Source: Calliopum simillimum
Taxonomy: Eukaryota; Arthropoda; Insecta; Diptera; Lauxaniidae
Assembly: GCA_951812925.1 (NCBI GenBank)
Contig: OX638370.1
Coordinates: 35,149,948-35,213,947, forward strand
Direction of reading: 5' to 3'
DNA: 64,000 bases
Shown: positions 11,166 through 22,789 of the stretch, one piece after another
How positions within the stretch are numbered: position 1 is the first letter of the stretch
How the letters are laid out: every line of letters starts with the position of its first letter
Notes under the pieces: generated by a model
What the model saw: only the letters and a program-made list of their open reading frames with translations
What the model was told of the DNA's origin: nothing
Database searches by the model: none
Position numbers and translations under genes: made by a program

Positions 11166-11839
11166 AGTTAAATCGAGTATAACTTTTTAAATCAAAATCA
11201 CGCGTGGCCAGTTTGTATCTCATTTTGAAGAAGAAGAATAGTACTTAATGTTTCGTTCAATAGAAAAGAGAAAAACAATTTTGTGCGTCTTCCAAACAAC
11301 CTCAAAAATCGTGTTTTTGATCATTTTTTTAACATTTATGATAGGATATCTCCGAAACCATATAAGATATAGCAACTCTGATGCCAGATTTTGATTCAAC
11401 GTTGGCAACTATATCGAAAATGACTATCTTCGATTCGATTTCTTCAATTTTCCAAAACCGTTTTTCGACCTTTTTTCAAAAACTGCATAAATCTTAAGTG
11501 TTGGTTTTTTCTCAGTCCAATTACTAACAAAATGAGCCATTTCGGTTCAAAATCAGAGCTTTTTTAACAAAATTACATGATTTTTTCTAATTTCCCTGCT
11601 CTCTTACAGAAACACAAAGTTCTATCTGGCAGTTAGAACTTTATGAAATTAATTTTAATTTGAATATGTGTAGATGGAACCTTGTGCATCTCAATTTCAT
11701 TAATTATCTCAGAAACCATACGAGATAGAAATATTTGAGTAGCGGTAATCGAAAGAGCGTGGTCTATTTAGTACGAAGCAATATATAACTCAATTTCACA
11801 AAAAATGTCAGTTAGAACCCTGTTGTTCTAAGGTCGCGA

Positions 11840-13180
11840 CATACATAAATACAAATATTTGTCAGCTTTTTTAATATGACAATTTTCTCCCGTCATAGAG
11901 TAAACTACCCATGATGCCTTAAGGTAAGCTCAAAGTGTTAATTTTTAAAGATTCCAGCTTCGGTGAACGTCAAAACAGAGAAGAAAACAACAACCACATA
12001 TGATTTAACGATGCCAAAGTAATAGAAAAAAGAGACACAATTTTCTCGTGCATTTACCTTGTTATTTTATTATGCTTCTAGCGAATTTACAGTATCACAG
12101 GTGCAACGTTAATTGTCATGCGCTGACCAGAGACCATATTTTCTTAGATCCTCATAATTAAAAATGAATAGCATTTTTTGAACGTATTCTTCAAGATAAT
12201 GGCAAGGATTTTAAAATTTTATCAAGTGGGCCCAACCCACAAAACATGGTTTGGATACCGCACATTGCAACCAAAGGATTTTTCGAAAAATAATTTCTTT
12301 TAATAATACCACCATGCTCATTTTCAATATGAACAAGATAAGAAAACTGAGCTTATCCATATAAGCAAAATTCAAACTTACCATTTTGCAGAAAGTAGAC
12401 TTGCGGACCGCAAAGAAAATCTGTTAAAAAGTTTAACTTTCCCAATACCTTCAACAGCTATGTGTTTGCACTATGATTTTATAATCATAATTATTAAAAG
12501 GGAAAGGGAAAATTAAGGTAATTCTAAGACTGTCCAAAGATATCACTCTTCTGCCATTTACACACACGCACACTTCGTTAAAACCGGAACCGGAACCGCT
12601 CGTCGCCGTTCAATGGCACCACTATGCACACTTACCGGCATTTTCAATGCCGTTTATTACATTCATTCGTCGTTTTCTTAATTTCGTATTATATTTTCTT
12701 TAATTTAGCACTTCCTTTTCATTTTCAAAACAAAAACTGTAAATAATTAAATTTGACATTCTTTGATAGAAATCCGAAAACGAAATTTGGCAGTTTTTGA
12801 TGGAAAATAAAAAGAAAATGCGTATATTACTGGCAATTTGATATCTTCTTCGACCATCTGTTGCTGTAAAGTTCTAAACCTCCTATTTTCTGTTAAATTA
12901 TCTTATATATTTCACTTTTTTTATTGCAAACTTTTGGTATTAACTTCTTAAATATCATATAAATAAAACCGATTTCAAAATTTTCAAAAAAATACAATTT
13001 TCGCTTTTCAATGTCAAATTTTAATTATATTTTTACTAAAGAAAAAAGTCAGTATTTTTGATATTTTCATTCGTTTCAAATTATTTCCTTTTCATCTTTT
13101 TGTTTGGTATTCAAATTAGCTCCATACAAAGTTTACCAGAGTGCATGTTATTTTGGAAATTCATAAATAACACCAAGACC
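11840..13180. other. interval without recognised gene
   Basis: AT-rich sequence with no coding signal. At 12560-12670 a short GC-richer patch contains ACCGGAACCGGAACCG and microsatellite-like CACACACGCACAC. It could be regulatory, but nothing specific supports that. Confidence 0.4.
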
Positions 13181-13182
13181 AT

Positions 13183-13336
13183 AGCAGATCAAGACCAAGA
13201 CCATAGCAGTCTTGGTCTTGTTCATGATCTTAGACATTGAGTCTTGATCTTGGTCATTAAGGCTGGGTCTTGAAAAACACCTACTAACTATAAACTAGCA
13301 ATACTGAAAAGCAGTCTTGGTCTTGACGATTATAGA
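13183..13336. repeat. CTTGGTCTTG / CAAGACCAAG direct and inverted words
   Basis: The word pair occurs repeatedly in both orientations. CAAGACCAAGACC then GTCTTGGTCTTG at 13190-13219 can form a tight hairpin. Confidence 0.6.
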
Positions 13337-13637
13337 TTATATAGATTATAGGGGTTTGCTTAGGACTTTCTTTTTATAAAATATGAACGTGGTTTTTTCT
13401 TTTACATCAGGATTCTGAGTCCAGAAAATGTTGTTTTCTAAGGAGTTGTCTGGATATACCTTAGTAAATTAGTGGTAAGCTTTGTACAGGAATAGCGTTC
13501 CACTGCAGATAAGCCACTTTAAGCAAACTTATTTAAATACTTAGTTACAAGCAAAGGCAATGTCACAATGTGAATTGGCTACCATTTTGTTGGAAATTAA
13601 AAAAATTGGGCTAAGTTTTCACAAAAATTTTATTTAA

Positions 13638-13953
13638 CCCTTTCGAACCGGTTGGGGCAATATATCCTAAAAATTTTTGAACAAATACATAACTCGGGTT
13701 TTAACGTCACTTAAATTGAATGGATTAATAAAATTAATGCAATTTTTAGTAACCACTGTTTTTACTTATTACCACTCCAAGGACATTTATCCCAAAAATT
13801 TCAATCAAAAACATCTGTTAGGAGTATTGACCGGAAGCGCCTCTGGCGATGAAAATTTAAGTTTACGGACGGTCAAACATTTTACTTAAATTAAGTTTCT
13901 AAGGTTAACCTATCACAAATATTGTGTACAGTTTTTTTTTCGGGTCAAAAGGG
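13638..13953. mobile_element. candidate TTAA-flanked MITE (piggyBac-like)
   Basis: TTAA at 13634-13637 is followed by CCCTTTCGAACCGG; at the right end CGGGTCAAAAGGG is followed by TTAA at 13954-13957. A TTAA target plus CCCTTT tips fits the piggyBac superfamily. Only about ten of the first fourteen bases match and there is no transposase, so this is tentative. Confidence 0.4.
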
Positions 13954-14044
13954 TTAAAGGTGTGTGATTGATGACACTGTTGGATATATGATATCGTGCC
14001 AAAAATTTCTCAAATAAGCAACCCAAGAATTTAAAATTGACAAA

Positions 14045-14690
14045 AGGCTACACAAAAAAACTATTTTTTGTAGGAACCAGTAAAGATTTTGAAAAAGATT
14101 TTTTCCTAAAATAAAGACCATAGACATAGACCAGAAAATAAAATGGTATTTTTTTTGGACCAACATTTTTCATTTATTACTGAAAATCCCTATTTCAAGT
14201 AGGTACATAAAAATTAGGCAACTTCTCCGCCTCTGAGAAAATTATGAAAAAAATTTGGGTACCCTCCACATGTGGAGGAAAAAAATTTAAGTGATCATTA
14301 TTGGTTCAAAAGTTATTAACAATATTATGATGCCGTGCAATTCTTTTTTCAGTAGTAGAGAAAAACAAGCCATCTTACGAAAAAAGTGCATAAGGCATAA
14401 AATGCTTAGAATTATCCAAGGAACACGTGTGAATTTTTTCAGAATTTTCTGGGGCATTTTATAATGTTTCAAAATTGGTCCAAAAAAAAAAAATAAATGT
14501 TCCGAAAAATCCCAAAAAATTCACACGTATTCCTTAGATGATTCTAATAATTTTATGTCTTATGCACTTTTTCGTAAGATGCCTTGTTTTTCTCTACTAC
14601 TGAAAAAAGAATTGCACTACGTCACTATATTGTTAATAATTTTTGAACCAATATCGACAATTCTCAATCTACGACATTTGAAAAAAATGT
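14045..14690. mobile_element. hairpin element, family H copy A
   Basis: The palindromic part is about 14270-14685. GAAAAACAAG..CATCTTACGAAAAA, GTGCATAAGGCATAAAATGC and GGAACACGTGTGAATTTTTT pair with their inverted forms around a centre near 14485. The left shoulder (GCAACTTCTCCGCCTCTGA) lacks its partner here but is present on both sides in copy C at 32.7 kb. That shows this copy has lost its right edge. No coding capacity. Confidence 0.85.
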
Positions 14691-15526
14691 AAATAACTCT
14701 TTAAAAATAATTACTTATGTAATTTCCCCAAAAAATTCAAATAAATTTCACTGTTGGTGGTTTACAAATTGAATCAGGTAGCTATTTCAAAGTAATCACA
14801 AAGCCATAAACAATTTCTTTAAAGAGGCATACGTACATTAACGCATACCGTTTACAAAGGTAAACACTTAAAACACTTAAAAACTGATAAATAAATAACA
14901 CAAAGTTCAATTTTATCTATCGATTTTTACGACCGCTTTATAATTTATTTATTTAATAAACTATAAGATAATAATAAAATCCAATTGGGAATAGGTACTT
15001 GCATATTTATCTAAGATAGCTATGGAATCGGGGCGTTGCCCATGTTTATTTGAAATTATGAATTAAATAAAACAAAACTTAGTTCTAACAAATTCATGAT
15101 GTAGAAGAAGCTATTGGCTTATATCTAACTGATTCCTGCATAGAGAAAACTCAAGGCCTTTTCATTTACCAATGTCTTATCGCAAACTTAATTGCTAAAG
15201 TTGGTATACACGTGTGATCAAAAATTCTGACAGATATATAGTGTGTATTGCAAAAGATATCGAAGCATCTGGAAAGTAAAAGAGAAATTCTAGACTAACA
15301 AAAAATTGCTCATAGGGGGTTTAAAATGTAAATTTGAAAAGTTATAGGGTTAAAATTGATTTTCTGACTTGTTTTAAAATAAAAATAAAAATGTTGGGTC
15401 ACCCAGCGTTTTAGATCAAATTTTGCTGTTGAAAACTTAAAGTTGATTGCATGAGCTTTCTAAGAGTGTATTGGGTTTATAGGATTAAAAATGATTTTGC
15501 AAAGTTTTGGTACTGTAAATTTATAA

Positions 15527-15812
15527 CACAGGCCCACAAAAAAAAAAAGTACCATGCGCGAAAGATCAGACCACCTGAACTTTATGTTTTCGGGGTCGCT
15601 GAATCCAAATATGGTGCCAGATTATCGAAGTTGGCTCGCGTTTTTTCAGAAATCAACAATAATGCTGAAAATTAGAGATTTTTCCTGGTTTCTAAAAAAA
15701 CTCGAACCAACTTCGATAATCTGGCACCATATTCGGATTCCGCGACCCCGAAAACATAAAGTTCAGGTGGTCTGATCTTTCGCGCATGGTACTTTTTTTT
15801 TGTGGGCCTGTG
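15527..15812. mobile_element. 286-bp hairpin element, TAA-flanked, CACAG tips
   Basis: CACAGGCCCACAAAA at the left end is mirrored by TTTTGTGGGCCTGTG at the right. The arms pair nearly perfectly (GTACCATGCGCGAAAGATCA, AGTTCAGGTGGTC and CGATAATCTGGCACCAT in one orientation or the other) to a loop near 15665. TAA lies immediately outside both ends, consistent with a 3-bp target duplication. The same tips and TAA occur at 18635-19286. Confidence 0.85.
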
Positions 15813-15830
15813 TAATTTTTTCCTTTTTTT

Positions 15831-16146
15831 ACTTTGGCGGCCATTTTAGTATGAAAAAGGTCCTATTAATACAGAGTTTTTGATAAAATTTCTTTAATTC
15901 GGTGGTGCAATTGTCATACCAGTTTTTTGATATGAGGTCAGAAAAAAATACTTTTATTTAATAACACACGCGCTTACTAGCGGAGCCTTCAAACGGGTTG
16001 TTCTTTAAAAGTATTTCTGACCTCAAATTAAAAAATTGGTGTAACATATGTACTACCGAGTTACAGGAAATTTCACGAGGATTCTAAAAAAAACTATAAA
16101 AGGGTATGTTAATAGGATCTTTTTCATACTAAAATAACCGTCAAAG
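15831..16146. repeat. inner palindrome within the 15.2-16.5 kb foldback
   Basis: ACTTTGGCGGCCATTTTAGT pairs with the inverted ACTAAAATAACCGTCAAAGT at the right end; TGAAAAAGRTCCTATTAA and GAGGTCAGAAA..TACTTTT also pair. The loop is near 15985. Confidence 0.75.
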
Positions 16147-16576
16147 TCTCAAAATAGGAAAAAAAATTTTGAATATCAGAACTTCAGAACTTCATGAAAT
16201 CCTTTTTAACCCAATAAACCAAATACATTCTTAGCAAGCCCATACAATTAGCTAAAAATTTCAAGCGATAAACTTTTTTCTAAAACGCTGGGGTGACCTA
16301 CGAAAATTTTTTTTTTGTGAAACAAGTCTAAAAATCAGTTTTGACCCTGTAACTCTTCACGGGTACATTTTAGACGCCCCCATCTGGTGCAATTTTTTGT
16401 TAGTCTAGTTCTCCTCTTTCACCTCCCAGAAGCATTGTAACCTTATGCGCTACACCCTGTATATAATAGTTCAAGCAAGATCTGGACAAAAACTAAAATT
16501 AAGACATGAGCATATGGCACTTCACTCAACAAAAATTTCAAAACGAAATAAAACGATAAGGTTATTCGGATCTTAA

Positions 16577-17043
16577 TACTCTGTTTCCACCAAAGGCTTA
16601 ACTGTGATTAGATCAACACAACTCGTTGTTAAACCCTAGCCATTTCCACTGTCCGAAACAGATTTATATTTGACAGTAATAGCCCCTTTCCACCGGAGAT
16701 TTATTTTGGGATTTGCGGCTATTTTCAGATTTAGTTGACGTTTAATACATGATGAATGAAGTGAGCTACGGCAAAATCACTTCATAAATCTTCGGTGGAA
16801 ACAGGCTATAAATATCATAAGTGGGAAAATGAAAGTTGTTTTTTCTTTTCTTCTTAAAATTTATGGTTTTTTTGATAATTATTGAAAATTGTCAAAGTTG
16901 AGAAAAGCCACTTGATCGAAAAGAACCTAAATCGATAGCCCTGCTGAGATTAATGCGCAGATTTATAGTAAATCTATACATATAGAAATAGATTTATTTT
17001 TGTTTGTCAAATTGAGTGATCATAAATCTGCGGTGGAAACGTA
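16577..17043. mobile_element. MITE family M copy 1 (GTTTCCACC tips), with nested inner pair
   Basis: The ends read TACTCTGTTTCCACC and GGTGGAAACGTA. An inner inverted pair at 16689-16806 (TTTCCACCGGAGATTTA / AAATCTTCGGTGGAAAC) repeats the same tip, so one copy sits inside another or the ends duplicated. Shared interior words with 62337-62720 (GAAAGTTGTT, TTGTCAAAGTT, GTAGCCCTG-like) define a family. TTAA flanks both sides at a distance of a few bases. No ORF. Confidence 0.65.
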
Positions 17044-17050
17044 ATTTAAG

Positions 17051-18239
17051 ACTATTAGCTACCATTAAAGCACGTGTCAAGTGTCATTGGTGGTTGAAGC
17101 TTACTGTTCCAACAAAAAAAGTAATATAAGACTAAAGGGTTTAATTCTTCTAAACGTAAGCCCACTCACACGCCTAAAACCATCTTAATTTTAGCTGTAG
17201 GGTATTCAATCATTCAATATTTATTCGTACTAAATATTTTTATTGGTTTTATTTGATTTCCATTCAAAAGCTATACCGACCCGTTTATTTTTTTATATTA
17301 AAACTTAACCGCCCAACAGTTCGATTGAATTTAAGACATAATATCATAGGGCATTCACCTTGTCAAGGGCAATTTTCGTCGCATAATTCAACTGCCTATG
17401 TATTTGAAGATTTACATTTACAAATATATAATTTGATGAAACGCAAATTCTAGAACCCGGAAATAAAGCAATCAGTCATAATTTTACAACATGTAATTTA
17501 GAACGAAAAACCTTCAAGGCAACATATGTAAATATGTTAATAAACACAAGAATGTTAAGTGACTGTTATCGTGCTGTTAAAAGTTTGGGCATGCGTTTTT
17601 CAGTGATAACTCAATTGGCTGGCCCCCTTCACATACCAACTCTTGAGTGGTATTCAAAAGAGAGCATAAATTATGGGCTGTTCTGCATGAATATCACAGC
17701 ATTGGTACCACCACTTAGTCGACTTAATTATATAGATGTGACCAACTTTTGATGCGTTTTTGTACTCGTGAGTAATGGCATGTTATGAGGAAACGAAATA
17801 GTGATGTAGCAACTGAAGAAACAATCAACTCACCACAAACACTGTGCGCTCTTAACCTTTAAGAAAATTTGAGTTGTGGGTAACATGGCTGAAGCCATGA
17901 ATTAATTTTATTCCAAATTTTGAGAAATAGCATACAGAATTGATATCATCAGGAATGAAGAATTTTTTCTCAGACTACAATGGATATCAGAGTAAAAATT
18001 TTCGAGAACCTTTATTCATTATAAGGCCCTTTCTTTATGATATTTCTCAAAATTTAAAAATAAAAGCAGATTCATGGTTTAAGCATGAGATTTGTTCTCT
18101 GCCATTTTTAATTGAGCAGCAGTACTAATAAAACGGGAGGAGTTTTTGTTTATTTTATAAAACCACCTTTTGTTATTTTTCTGAAAGGCTATAACTCCGT
18201 TCTGAGATGTTCGGACAAAAAGTTAGTGGCTTTCACAGT
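17051..18239. other. interval without recognised gene
   Basis: Several 60-72 codon frames (for example 17534-17752) show no motif, splice context or codon bias I can support. Confidence 0.4.
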
Positions 18240-18500
18240 TCTAAATAGTTTCGAAAAGTCCTCAAAAATTTTATGATGTCGAAAAGTTTGCAAAAATATC
18301 TGAAAAGTCTTAAGAGTCTAAAATTTTCGAATGATGTCGAAAAAGTAGAAATAATTTGATCATGTCAAAAATATCCTTATATTGAGAAAATGAGGATAAA
18401 CGTCGATAAGTACAAAATAATATCGTGCATACATCACAAAAAATGACTGTGTCTAGGAAGTCCATAAATACCCAATAACATCAAGAAATTTTTTTCAGTT
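18240..18500. repeat. degenerate GATGTCGAAAA word array
   Basis: Words like TGATGTCGAAAAG and AAAAATATC recur every 20-40 bp. This is the reverse-complement flavour of the 7415-8065 array. Confidence 0.5.
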
Positions 18501-18634
18501 TTTGCAAAAAAAGCCCTTTTCAACATGCTCTTTAGCGGCAGCGAAGCGGCTTTGCTAATTTTTTTTACTTAGAAAGAGGTTCTTGTGAATTGTTTAGGCC
18601 TGTAAGTCATTCGCCCCAAGAACTTAATGGATAA

Positions 18635-19286
18635 CACAGTGCAACAATTTTCAAGTCATTGACGGTGAACTAAAATCCGTTATAAGGCGTCGAAAGTACT
18701 CGCCGAAACAAGTAATTCTGCCAGAGCGTTTTGCAAAGTTGGCTCATATAAGGATTTTATGGTCATTTTTGTAATTTTAAGGCACTAGATGAATTTTTTT
18801 CGGTTAAGTTTGTTCGGCATTTTTTTTTTCTTCTATTCAATAGCTACAGCATTGCTGAAGTCATCAAATCATAGAAAATATATCCAGATCTTCCGATGGC
18901 TATATCTCCGAAGCTAGGTCTGAGAGACCGTTTTTGATCACATATTATTTTTAAGGACTAAGAATTCAATCATAAAATTGCAACTTTTTGCCTCAAATTG
19001 GATTTTGAGCGATTTTTCGATTTTTTCATATGGCTATATCTGGGTAACCAGCCTAAAATATTGTTTTGATGACTTCAGCAATGTTGTAGCTATTAAATAG
19101 AAGAAAATAAATGTCGAACAAACTTAACCGAAAAAAATTCATTTAGTGCCTTAAAATCGCAAAAATTACCATAAAATCCTTATATGAGCCAACTTTGCAA
19201 AACGCTCTGGCAGAATTACTTGTTTCGGCGAGTACTTTTGACGCCTTATAACGGATTTTAGTTCACTTTTCATATGCCGCACTGTG
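18635..19286. mobile_element. 652-bp hairpin element, TAA-flanked, CACAG tips
   Basis: CACAGTGC and GCACTGTG form the ends, with TAA directly outside each (18632-18634, 19287-19289). The arms pair over about 230 bp, including GTGAACTAAAATCCGTTATA, AGTAATTCTGCCAGAGCG, GCTCATATAAGGATTTTATG and GCTATATCT. The loop is around 18960. The left arm has a 10-15 bp extra stretch near the tip. It shares tips and flank with 15527-15812. No protein. Confidence 0.85.
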
Positions 19287-19289
19287 TAA

Positions 19290-20195
19290 TTCGGTCTATC
19301 AAGGCTTGCCTTACTTATGGTTAACATAATTAGCTTATTTGAAGCAGATTGGTTTGGGTTTTCCTGATTTACCGTGCAATTAGTTGCGTTGAAAATTTTC
19401 AATGTAGTTTTTCCTTTATCAAGCACTCTGTCCATTGTCAAAAAATACTCACGTGCTTAAGTCCATTGATGATTTCGACCAAAAAATGGCTCAAACATAT
19501 TGCAAGAATAGGGAGGAAAATACCATCATTCGGTACCATGGACGATCTCCAATATACTAAGAACTTTTTGGTTGGAATAAGGTGTGAGATAAATTTTTGT
19601 AGATCAGTTCTTTTTTTTTAGTGCTGTGGGACAGCGAGGAGTATTTTCGTTGTTTTTCTTTTGCACGTTTTATAAAGGCTTCCTTGTGTACAAATCTGCA
19701 TTTGAATTTTTTTGATATTTCATTTTGTTTAAAAGTTATACTCATTTCAAATTTTATAAAGTTTCTGGTTGGAATATGCTATGAGCCACTGTACATGTTG
19801 GAGAAGTCAGGAAAAGCCCCAAAATACTTTATTAAATTCGATTGAATAATATGGAAAGAAGTCGAGAAATGGCGTAATTATTGAACAATATAGGAAAAGT
19901 TAGAGACGACAGATAAATGTCCAATAATTTAAAAAAAAAGTCGGAATTTCAAAGGAGTCTGTAAATTGTCAAGAATTAAATTAAACTTTGTGAAAGAATC
20001 TTTCTTCATGTTTAGCAGCTGCCGGTTTAATTTAATCTCTCTCAAGATTCATATAATCTAATTTTTAAAAAATAATAATGACACCTTAAACTTTAATAGA
20101 TACTAGAATCGCCCAATGTTCAATATTTGATCATAAATGTATTAAATAATTTTGGTAATTTTTGGACAGTTTTAGAATTTTTTTTGCTAATCGCT
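19290..20195. other. interval without recognised gene
   Basis: Open frames at 19349-19621 and 19621-19845 show no motif. I see no further structure. Confidence 0.4.
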
Positions 20196-20199
20196 ACAA

Positions 20200-20540
20200 A
20201 ACATAAAAGCTCATTTATCATCCCTGGTACAATGACAAATGTGAAACGAAAAGAAAACAAAAAACATGAAGTCAGTGTCAGTAATCTTTTTATCTTTCTC
20301 TTTGTGCTGTATCCTCTTTTCAGCTCTGTGTGACCGCGTATTTTGTCGTTGTTAATAATGAAAAATTTGCATTTAATTTTAAGTGGCTTAATGGCAAAAT
20401 ATTAAAATAGTTTTTTGCTTTGTGCACATTTACACATAAATACCTTTCTAATGATGTATAATTCAAAGTCGTGCTCCATTTCTAACATATTAAAAAATGT
20501 AGGAAAAATGTTTGCCTTGCGTATTTATATATAGATAAGA
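20200..20540. repeat. dispersed repeat family R copy 1
   Basis: From AAAGCTCATTTATCATCCCT to about TATATATAGAT, this segment matches 36588-36915 in the same orientation with many small differences. Shared words are CATGAAGTCAGTGT, TTTCAGCTCTGTGTGACCG, TTTGTGCACAT, AAATACCTTTCTAATG and CTCCATTTCTAACAT. It has no inverted ends that I can see. Confidence 0.8.
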
Positions 20541-21540
20541 TCAATAAGCACAAACGTTTTGAAAACATATTGAAAGAAATACACCAAAAGCTACCTTTTG
20601 AGAATATAGTGTGACATTAAGTACTCATATCTAAACTATATTGTCAATATGGGGCAATATGTTACCGAACTTACACAAAAGGGTTAAAACTATTTTGTTA
20701 TGATATCTTTGTGTATCAAATTCACCACACTTAACTTTTTAGTTACAAAAATTGAGTGACGATTTTGTGGCGCTCTCAATTATTTCTATGGTCGTAGTGA
20801 GCAGAGAGAATGCCTTAGCAGCAGCATAGCAATGAGATAGCAATTTTTTGCAACACTGCGTATTTCCGTCGCATAACTTCAGCCAACTCGTGGATACATA
20901 TTGCTGTATCACTTTTGTTTTGGTAGTTTAAATTGGCGTGGTGTGGGGAGTTTGTTTTTTTTAGCGAGCGAGACATGACGTGTGCTAAACGTGCGATCAG
21001 TTTGAGATATGAGACCCCATATTGAGGAGATTGCATTTTTAAATAAAATAATATAATTTAAAAGCATTATAAATATATGTACAAACGTATGACGCTTTTC
21101 AGCTCAAATTTTTCGAAATTTGCAGTTGGGTTCACAGATTTTTTATAAAAATTCACAGAGTTGTTCAGAGTGTTTCGTATGGAGACCTCTCATTATTAGT
21201 TTTGCGGAAACAAAATGTTTGCAAGTTATGGGCATGAAACTTCAGAGTGTCCAAGTGGTGTTTTTGCGAAAAATTGATGCAATTTTTTTTTTCTAAGTCC
21301 CGCCATTTTGTCAAAAATAAATTTTTTTAATTTTTGTTTTCGAATTCTTGTAGCATTTTAAACGTTATTTCAATTTCCATTTTTAAATTTGGAAAATTTT
21401 TAAAATTTACAAAATGGCGGCCATTTTTGAAAAATCTTAAAGGCTCATTTTCTCAAAATTTTTTTTTGTTTTTAATTTTTTTTACAGTTAGGTGGATGAA
21501 AAACAAACGTTTTGTAGAAGATTCGTTTTGCGCTAAATGG
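20541..21540. other. interval without recognised gene
   Basis: AT-rich. The 73-codon minus frame at 20815-21036 has no family signal. Homopolymer-rich near 21250-21480. Confidence 0.35.
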
Positions 21541-21542
21541 TT

Positions 21543-22058
21543 GTGAAAGCCACGAGAATTTTTTTTTTCTAAAAAATCACGTGACAATTTTTTTAACTTT
21601 ATTTTGTGCTTTGATTTATACCCGCTAGGTGGCCAAAAAAAAAAACTTCAGAGTAAAAGAATATAATTTTCATTGCTTAGAAAATACGACGAAATGACGG
21701 CCATGTCTTAAAAATTAATTTTCTCAAAAAAAATTTTTTTTTTTCTTTTAAAATTTTTTAAAGTAAATCTTTTGAAAGTAGATTGAAAAACATTTTTTTA
21801 TCAAAAGATTTCCGTAAAAAATATTACTTTTTAAGGTTTTTCAGCATGGCCGTCATTTCGTCAATATTCTTATGATTTATGTGGGAAATATTGGTTTTTT
21901 TTTTTTTTTTTGTATAATTTGTATTTCCTAAGTAATAGAACTTATATTCTTCTACTTTAAAATGTTTTTTTGGCCACCTAGTGGGCGTAAATCAAAGCTC
22001 AAAATAGTTAAAAAAAATTTTCACGTGACTTTTAGAAAAAAAATTTCAGTGGCTTGTT
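21543..22058. mobile_element. ~515-bp foldback palindrome
   Basis: GTGAAAGCCACGAGAA..AAATCACGTGA, TAACTTTATTTTG, ATACCCGCTAGGTGGCC and CGAAATGACGGCCATG at the left pair with their inverses at the right (CATGGCCGTCATTTCG, GGCCACCTAGTGGGCGTA and TTTTCACGTGAC). The centre is near 21790. The tips are not sharply defined, and the GCC..GGC words resemble the TA-flanked group. Confidence 0.75.
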
Positions 22059-22064
22059 AAGGAA

Positions 22065-22640
22065 ATTTCCATTAAAGTGAAAATTTGGTTCATTAAAGTT
22101 TCATTAAATTTAAGGAAAAAAAATTTTATCTTCATTGAATTTAATGAAACTTTAATGGAAGCTTAAACTTCTATTGATTTTAATGAAAATTCAATGAAAA
22201 CTTTCATTAAATTGAAGGTAAACTTTCATTAAAGTTTTATTATATATAATGGAACTTCACTTTCAGTGAATTTAATGAATTTTGTAAAGAAAACTTCCAT
22301 TAAAGTTTCATTAAATTAAATGAAAGTGAAAACTTCCATTAAAATTTCATTAAGTTCAATGAAGGTAAAATATTGTTCCATTAAATTTAATGAAGCCTTT
22401 AATGAATCAAATTTTCATTTTCATTGAATTTAGTTAAACTTTAATGGAAGTTTTCACTTTAATTGAATCTAATGAAAGTGAACATTTTTTTCATTGATTT
22501 TAATGAAACTTTATTGAAATTTTTCATTAAAGTTAAATTGAAATCAATGAAATAAATTTTCCCTTTCAATAGATTTAGTGATAATGGCAAACTTTCCATT
22601 ATCATCAAATCCGTTGTTTTCATAGTGAAAGAAATTTCAT
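22065..22640. repeat. self-complementary ATTAAAG / CTTTAAT word array
   Basis: About 575 bp is built almost only from TTCATTAAA, TTTAATGAA, CATTGAATTTAATG, AAACTTTAATGG and AACTTCCATTAA in both orientations. Any two neighbouring words can pair, so the whole stretch can collapse into many hairpins. There is no fixed period and no long open frame. Confidence 0.75.
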
Positions 22641-22789
22641 TATCACTAAATTTAGTGGAATCTTTATTGAAAATTATTATTTAAGGATAATGAAAAATTT
22701 TTGGTTATTTCGCTTGTATTTGAGTTATTCTATTTCAAGTTATCCTCAGATTTAAGCTTTTTCTGAATTAGGATATAGTGATGTTGTAA

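Larger units (their letters stand above)
9093..11839. mobile_element. 2.7 kb inverted repeat enclosing a gypsy gag ORF
   Basis: TCGCGACCTTAGAACAACAG at the left is matched by the inverted copy at 11820-11839. Further inside, about 270 bp (9380-9595 against 11420-11640) pair again, including TAAGATTTATGCAGTTTTTG and AAAACGGTTTTCGA. The left arm contains an internal direct duplication of CAGATAGAACTTTGTGTTTC at 9365 and 9410. TCGCGA abuts both ends and could be a 6-bp target duplication or just the repeat tip. The gypsy piece fills the spacer. Confidence 0.75.
15233..16462. mobile_element. nested foldback: outer palindrome holding two inner ones
   Basis: Outer arms: CTAGACTAACAAAAAATTGC near 15292 pairs with its inverse near 16400, and the pairing continues through GGTCACCCAGCG-like and TTGGGTTTAT-like words to about 15500 / 16150. 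The outermost words (ATATATAGTGTGTA and TACACCCTGTATAT) resemble Tc1/maT tips. The spacer holds two further complete palindromes (next entries), so one hairpin element appears to have received one or two later insertions. Confidence 0.75.

Noticed and set aside
18635..19286. Transib identity from the CACAGTG tips
   Set aside because: Transib makes 5-bp target duplications; the flanks here (GATAA and TAATT) do not match over 5 bp, while TAA does.
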